NCBI GenBank assembly: GCA_042408925.1
Contig: JBHOQO010000143.1
Span: 1-10,521, forward strand
DNA: 10,521 nucleotides
From: BPIH01 sp042408925
GTDB taxonomy: Bacteria; Chloroflexota; Limnocylindria; Limnocylindrales; CSP1-4
Direction of reading: 5' to 3'
The translations under genes and the position numbers were made by a program. The notes under the pieces were generated by a model. The model was not told the DNA's origin and made no database searches. It saw only the letters and a list, made by a program, of their open reading frames with translations. Of this stretch, positions 6,621 to 10,521 are shown in pieces. Each line of letters starts with the position of its first letter. Positions within the stretch are counted from its first letter, which is position 1.

Positions 6621-9010
6621 GCGTCCTCGCGCCGGCGCCCGCCGACCTCCACCGCCAGCTCGGCCTGACCGACGCGGAGCTCGACGCCATCCGGGAGCGC
6701 CTCGGGCGCGAGCCCAATCCCGTCGAGCTCGCGATGTTCAGCGTCATGTGGAGCGAGCACTGCAGCTACAAGAGCAGCAAGCCGCTCCTCGCGACCCTCC
6801 CTCGAGGGGGCTCCGGGGTCGTTGCCGGACCCGGCGAGAACGCCGGCGTCGTCTCGATCGGGGACGGGCTCGCCGTCGCCTTCAAGATGGAATCCCACAA
6901 CCACCCCTCGGCGGTCGAGCCGGTCCAGGGGGCGGCGACGGGCGTCGGAGGGATCCTCCGCGACATCTTCACGATGGGCGCCCGCCCGATCGCGATCTTC
7001 GACGCCCTTCGCTTCGGCGACCCGTCGGAACCGCGGACCCGCTACCTCGTCGACGGGGTCGTCCGGGGCGTCGGCGGCTACGGCAACTGCGTCGGGGTCC
7101 CGACCGTCGGCGGCGAGCTCGTCTTCGATCCGTCCTACGCCGGCAACCCGCTCGTCAACGTCATGGCGATCGGAATCCTCGAGGAGCGTTACCTGACCCG
7201 GGCGATCGCCCCGGGCCCGGGCAACCTCGCCGTCCTCTTCGGTTCGACGACGGGGCGCGACGGGATCGGCGGGGCGTCGGTCCTCGCCTCGGCGACGTTC
7301 AGCGACGAGGATCCCTCGAAGCGGCCCTCGGTCCAGGTCGGCGATCCCTTCGCCGAGAAGCTCCTCATCGAAGCCTCCCTCGAGCTCATCGAGGCCGGCC
7401 TCGTCGAGGGCCTCCAGGACCTCGGCGCCGGCGGGATTACGTGCGCGACCTCGGAGACGGCGGAACGGGCCGGGACCGGGATGATCGTCGACCTCGACGC
7501 CGTCCCCCGCCGGGAGGAGGGGATGACCGCCGCCGAGGTCCTCATCTCCGAATCCCAGGAGCGGATGCTCGCCATCGTCCGGCCCGAGCGCCTCGCCGCC
7601 GTCGCCGCGATCTGCGAGAAGTGGGGGCTGCCGTGGGCCGTCATCGGCCGGGTCACCGACGATCGGCTCCTCACCGTCGTCGAGGGCGGCCTCGACGCCG
7701 ACGGTCGTCCGGGCCCGGGGGCCCGGATCGTCGCCCAGGTCCCGGTCAGCGCGCTCACCTCGGACGCCATCGTCTATGACCGGGTCGCGACGCCGCCGGC
7801 CCGCCGCCGGGCCGCCCCGGCCCCCGGCGCCCCGGAGGAGCCGGGGGATCGACTCCCCGAGCGGGGGATGGACCCCGGCGCCGTCCTCCTCGCCCTCGTG
7901 GGCTCGCCGAACCTCGCCTCGCGACGCTGGGTCTACGAGCAGTACGACCAGCACGTCATGACGAACACCGTCGAGGGTCCCGGCCGGGGCGCCGCGGTCC
8001 TCCGGATCAAGGGGACCCGGCGCGCCCTCGTCGCCTCGACCGACGCGAACCAGGCGATCGAGGCGATCGACCCCTACCTCGGGGCCGTCTTCTCGGTCGC
8101 CGAGGCGGCCCGGAACGTTGCGATCACCGGCGCCCGGCCGCTCGGCCTGACGAACTGCCTGAACTACGGCGATCCGACCCGCCCCGAGGCGTTCTGGCAG
8201 CTGAAAGAGGCGGTCCGCGGCCTCGCCGACGCGGCGACGGCCCTCGGCCTGCCGATCACCGGCGGGAACGTCTCCCTCTACAACGAATCGCCGGCCGGGG
8301 CGATCGCCCCGACCCCCGAGATCGGCGTCGTCGGGCTCCTCGACGACGTCGAGCGGCGGGTCGGGCCGGCCTTCGTCGCCGACGGCGACCGGGTCGTCCT
8401 CGTCGGCGAGGCGACGCCGGGTCTCGCCGGCTCGGCCTACGCCGCCCTCGCCGGCGGTGCCCCGGAGGACCGACCGCCGGCCATCGACCTCGACCGCGAA
8501 GTCGCCGTCCAGGCCTTCGTCCGCGACGCCATCGCCCGGGGTCTCGTCGTCTCGGCCCAGGACGTCGCCGCCGGCGGCCTCGCCGTCGCCCTCGCCGAGT
8601 GCGCGATCTTCGGCGGCCGCGGGGCCCGGGTCCGGATCGGGGTCGCCAACTCGCCAGCCGTCGAGCTCTTCGGCGAGAGCCCGTCCCGCCTCATCCTCTC
8701 CTGCCGGCCGAAGGCCGTCGCCGCCCTCGTCGGCCTCGCCCGGACGTACGGGCTCCCCGTCGAGGAGATCGGGGTCGTCGGCGGCGAGCGGCTCGTCGTC
8801 GAGCTGACCGGCGAGGGGGCAACCGGCGCCGCCGAGGAGCGGGGCAGTCGGGTCGCCGACGCCCTCGACGTCGCCCTCGCCGATCTCCGCCACGCCTGGG
8901 AGCACGGGTTGCCGCGGGCGTTGGGCCTCGAGGGCGAGGAGGGGCTGCCGCCGGCCGGCGGCGCGGGCGCGGCGGCCGATCCGCACGAGCTCCCCGGAGG
9001 GGCCGGCTGA
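6617..9010 (+). CDS. purL: FGAM synthase large subunit PurL (small-PurL type)
   Basis: Converts FGAR and ammonia to FGAM with ATP, step 4. It is the 'small' PurL, without fused PurS and glutaminase domains, which matches separate purS and purQ just upstream. The fold is two AIR-synthase-like halves. Half one includes NPVELAMFSVMWSEHCSYK (34-52), MESHNHPSAVEP (91-102), GGYGNCVGVPTVGGE (153-167), and DLGAGGITCATSE (268-280). Half two includes YEQYDQHV (440-447), NCLNYGDP (513-520), ITGGNVSLYNE (547-557), and SAQDVAAGGLAVALAE (646-661). At 797 residues it is above the common 720-760. An Ala/Pro/Arg-rich linker near 391-415 joins the halves, and a Gly/Ala/Pro tail follows residue 770. The ATG overlaps the purQ stop (ATGA), with GAGGTGG at 6606-6612. 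The stop overlaps the purF start by one base. An open frame extends far upstream, but it is out-of-frame reading of purC to purQ. Confidence 0.97.
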   Translation: MSVLAPAPADLHRQLGLTDAELDAIRERLGREPNPVELAMFSVMWSEHCSYKSSKPLLATLPRGGSGVVAGPGENAGVVSIGDGLAVAFKMESHNHPSAVEPVQGAATGVGGILRDIFTMGARPIAIFDALRFGDPSEPRTRYLVDGVVRGVGGYGNCVGVPTVGGELVFDPSYAGNPLVNVMAIGILEERYLTRAIAPGPGNLAVLFGSTTGRDGIGGASVLASATFSDEDPSKRPSVQVGDPFAEKLLIEASLELIEAGLVEGLQDLGAGGITCATSETAERAGTGMIVDLDAVPRREEGMTAAEVLISESQERMLAIVRPERLAAVAAICEKWGLPWAVIGRVTDDRLLTVVEGGLDADGRPGPGARIVAQVPVSALTSDAIVYDRVATPPARRRAAPAPGAPEEPGDRLPERGMDPGAVLLALVGSPNLASRRWVYEQYDQHVMTNTVEGPGRGAAVLRIKGTRRALVASTDANQAIEAIDPYLGAVFSVAEAARNVAITGARPLGLTNCLNYGDPTRPEAFWQLKEAVRGLADAATALGLPITGGNVSLYNESPAGAIAPTPEIGVVGLLDDVERRVGPAFVADGDRVVLVGEATPGLAGSAYAALAGGAPEDRPPAIDLDREVAVQAFVRDAIARGLVVSAQDVAAGGLAVALAECAIFGGRGARVRIGVANSPAVELFGESPSRLILSCRPKAVAALVGLARTYGLPVEEIGVVGGERLVVELTGEGATGAAEERGSRVADALDVALADLRHAWEHGLPRALGLEGEEGLPPAGGAGAAADPHELPGGAG

Positions 9011-10521
9011 TGTGCGGGATCTTCGGGGTCGCCCTGCCGTCCGGGCGCGGGGCCGGGGCCGGGAGCGCGGGGAGCGAGGCCGCCGCCATCGCCGCCCTCG
9101 GCCTCTTCGCCCTCCAGCACCGCGGCCAGGAATCGGCCGGCGTCGCCGTCTCGGACGGCGAGCAGCTCATGCTCTACAAGGACCTGGGGCTCGTCAGCTC
9201 GGTCCTCGACGAGCGGCGGATCCCCTCGCTCCGGGGCCACCTCGCCGTCGCCCACTGCCGCTACTCGACGACCGGCTCCACCCGCTGGGAGAACGCCCAG
9301 CCGACGTTCCGCCTCGGGCCCCGCCGGGCCATCGCCATCGGCCACAACGGGAACCTCGTGAACACCCGGGAACTCCTCGGCCAGCTCCGGGGCGGCCGAG
9401 CCCGCCTCCCGGCGACGACCGATACCGAGCTCCTCACCGCCCTCCTCGCCGACGAGCCGGCGGCCGATACCGTCGAGGCGCTCCTCGCCGTCCTGCCCCG
9501 GGTCCGGGGCGCGTACAGCCTCGTCGTCCTCGACCCGGGACGGGTCATCGGCGTCCGCGACCCGTACGGCTTTCGGCCCCTCGTCCTGGGGCGGCTCCGG
9601 GTTCCCGAGGCGGCGCCCGAGGCGGGACTCTGGGCCGTCGAGGGATCGGACGTCGGCTGGGTCCTCGCCTCCGAAACGGCCGCCCTCGACATCGTCGGGG
9701 CCGAGGTCGTCCGGGACGTCGAGCCGGGCGAGATCGTCGTCCTCGAGCCCGGAAGCGAGCCGCGCTCGATCCGCTTCGCCGAGCCGCACCAGGCCCTCTG
9801 CGTCTTCGAGCTCATCTACTTCGGGCGGCCTGATTCGTACATGGAGGGGCGGAACCTCTACGAGGCCCGTCGGCTGATGGGGATGCAGCTGGCCCGGGAG
9901 CAGCCGGCCGAGGCCGACATCGTCGTGCCCGTCCCCGACACCGGGGCCCCGGCCGCCGCCGGCTTCGCCGAGGTCGCCGGGCTCCCGTACCGGGAGGCGA
10001 TGGTCCGGAACCGCTACACCGGCCGGACCTTCATCGAGCCCTCCCAGGCGATGCGGCAGCGGGGGGTGAACGTGAAGCTCAGCCCCCTCCGCGAGGTCAT
10101 CCGCGGCCGGCGCCTCGTCGTCGTCGACGATTCGATCGTCCGGGGGACGACGACGAAGCAGATCGTCAGCCTCCTCCGGCGGGCCGGGGCGGCGGAGGTC
10201 CACCTCCGGATCAGCGCCCCGCCGATCTACCACCCCTGCTTCTACGGGATCGACACCCAGATCGAGACCGAGCTCATCGCCGCCCGGCTCTCCATCGACG
10301 AGATCCGCGACTTCGTCGGCGCCGATTCCCTCGGCTACCTCTCGATCAAGGGGGTGCTCTCCGCCCTCGAGCTCCCGTACGAGCGATTCTGCTTCGCCTG
10401 CTTCGACGGGAACTACCCGGTCCCGGTCCCGTACGACGCCCACCACCGCAAGTTCCTCCTCGAAGGCGACGAGGCCGACGCCGGGCGACCGGCCCCGCCC
10501 GCGCCGCCGGCCGAGTCGCGG
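9010..10521 (+). CDS. purF: Amidophosphoribosyltransferase PurF, C-terminus cut by window edge
   Basis: Catalyses the first and usually controlling step: PRPP and glutamine to phosphoribosylamine. 504 codons are visible with no stop. The protein begins MCGIFGV, so Cys2 becomes the N-terminal nucleophile once Met is removed. The glutaminase domain shows QHRGQES (36-42), RYSTTGS (84-90), NGNLVN (113-118) and RDPYGFRPL (183-191). The phosphoribosyltransferase domain has the PRPP loop VVVDDSIVRGTTT (370-382). Cys264, Cys410, Cys461 and Cys464 (in FCFACFDGNYP) match the four iron-sulfur ligands of the B. subtilis type, so a [4Fe-4S] cluster is inferred. Unlike B. subtilis, no propeptide is encoded before Cys. 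The last 15 or so visible residues are Pro/Ala-rich, so probably few codons are missing. The ATG overlaps the purL stop as TGATG; GGAGG lies at 8996-9000. Confidence 0.96.
   Translation, partial: MCGIFGVALPSGRGAGAGSAGSEAAAIAALGLFALQHRGQESAGVAVSDGEQLMLYKDLGLVSSVLDERRIPSLRGHLAVAHCRYSTTGSTRWENAQPTFRLGPRRAIAIGHNGNLVNTRELLGQLRGGRARLPATTDTELLTALLADEPAADTVEALLAVLPRVRGAYSLVVLDPGRVIGVRDPYGFRPLVLGRLRVPEAAPEAGLWAVEGSDVGWVLASETAALDIVGAEVVRDVEPGEIVVLEPGSEPRSIRFAEPHQALCVFELIYFGRPDSYMEGRNLYEARRLMGMQLAREQPAEADIVVPVPDTGAPAAAGFAEVAGLPYREAMVRNRYTGRTFIEPSQAMRQRGVNVKLSPLREVIRGRRLVVVDDSIVRGTTTKQIVSLLRRAGAAEVHLRISAPPIYHPCFYGIDTQIETELIAARLSIDEIRDFVGADSLGYLSIKGVLSALELPYERFCFACFDGNYPVPVPYDAHHRKFLLEGDEADAGRPAPPAPPAESR

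Noticed and set aside
6323..8986. 887-codon open frame on the - strand across purL and purQ
   Set aside because: In register with purL codons and open only because TTA, CTA and TCA are avoided; the translation is Asp/Gly/Arg-rich with no family motif. The other long - strand frames (133-1803, 1698-3017, 2939-4906, 4536-6503, 8437-10446) have the same cause.
9012..9833. 273-codon + strand frame inside purF
   Set aside because: Out-of-frame with PurF, almost all Arg/Pro/Gly; PurF motifs are in the frame starting at 9010.

Overview
The window carries most of a de novo purine biosynthesis operon on the + strand of a very GC-rich bacterium. In order: purA, purD, purB, purC, purS, purQ, purL and purF, with purF running off the right edge. 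Genes 2 to 8 are tightly packed: one 17-base gap, then overlaps at every junction. The codon use (CTC, GTC and ATC dominate; TTA, CTA and TCA are almost absent), the three-subunit PurS/PurQ/PurL enzyme, and an iron-sulfur type PurF fit a high-GC free-living bacterium. A Chloroflexota lineage of the Limnocylindria kind, or an actinobacterium, are my best guesses. The assignment to phylum is a low-confidence inference.

Region 1 (1-128) is the edge of an insertion sequence: the first 26 codons of a transposase on the - strand, followed by two copies of a 13-base repeat. Region 2 (129-513) is an intergenic leader. It holds an extended -10 promoter (169-177), a structured transcribed segment, a GC-rich hairpin followed by a T-rich run that looks like an intrinsic terminator (331-357), and more strong hairpins before the purA ribosome binding site. 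No second promoter is visible between the terminator-like hairpin and purA, so the operon may be controlled by attenuation; a separate small RNA is the alternative. Region 3 (514-10521) is the pur cluster.

Together the enzymes cover: PRPP to phosphoribosylamine (PurF), to GAR (PurD), FGAR to FGAM (PurS+PurQ+PurL), CAIR to SAICAR (PurC), SAICAR to AICAR (PurB), and the AMP branch from IMP (PurA, then PurB again). Genes for GAR formylation (purN/purT), AIR synthesis (purM), AIR carboxylation (purE/purK) and the last two steps to IMP (purH) are not in the window and may follow purF or lie elsewhere. The block purB-C-S-Q-L-F has the same order as in the Bacillus subtilis pur operon; purA and purD placed in front of it are the distinctive part.

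I found no sign of a novel defence or mobile system. The most interesting unexplained signal is the purA leader with its promoter, multi-branched fold, possible 10-codon leader peptide and terminator.
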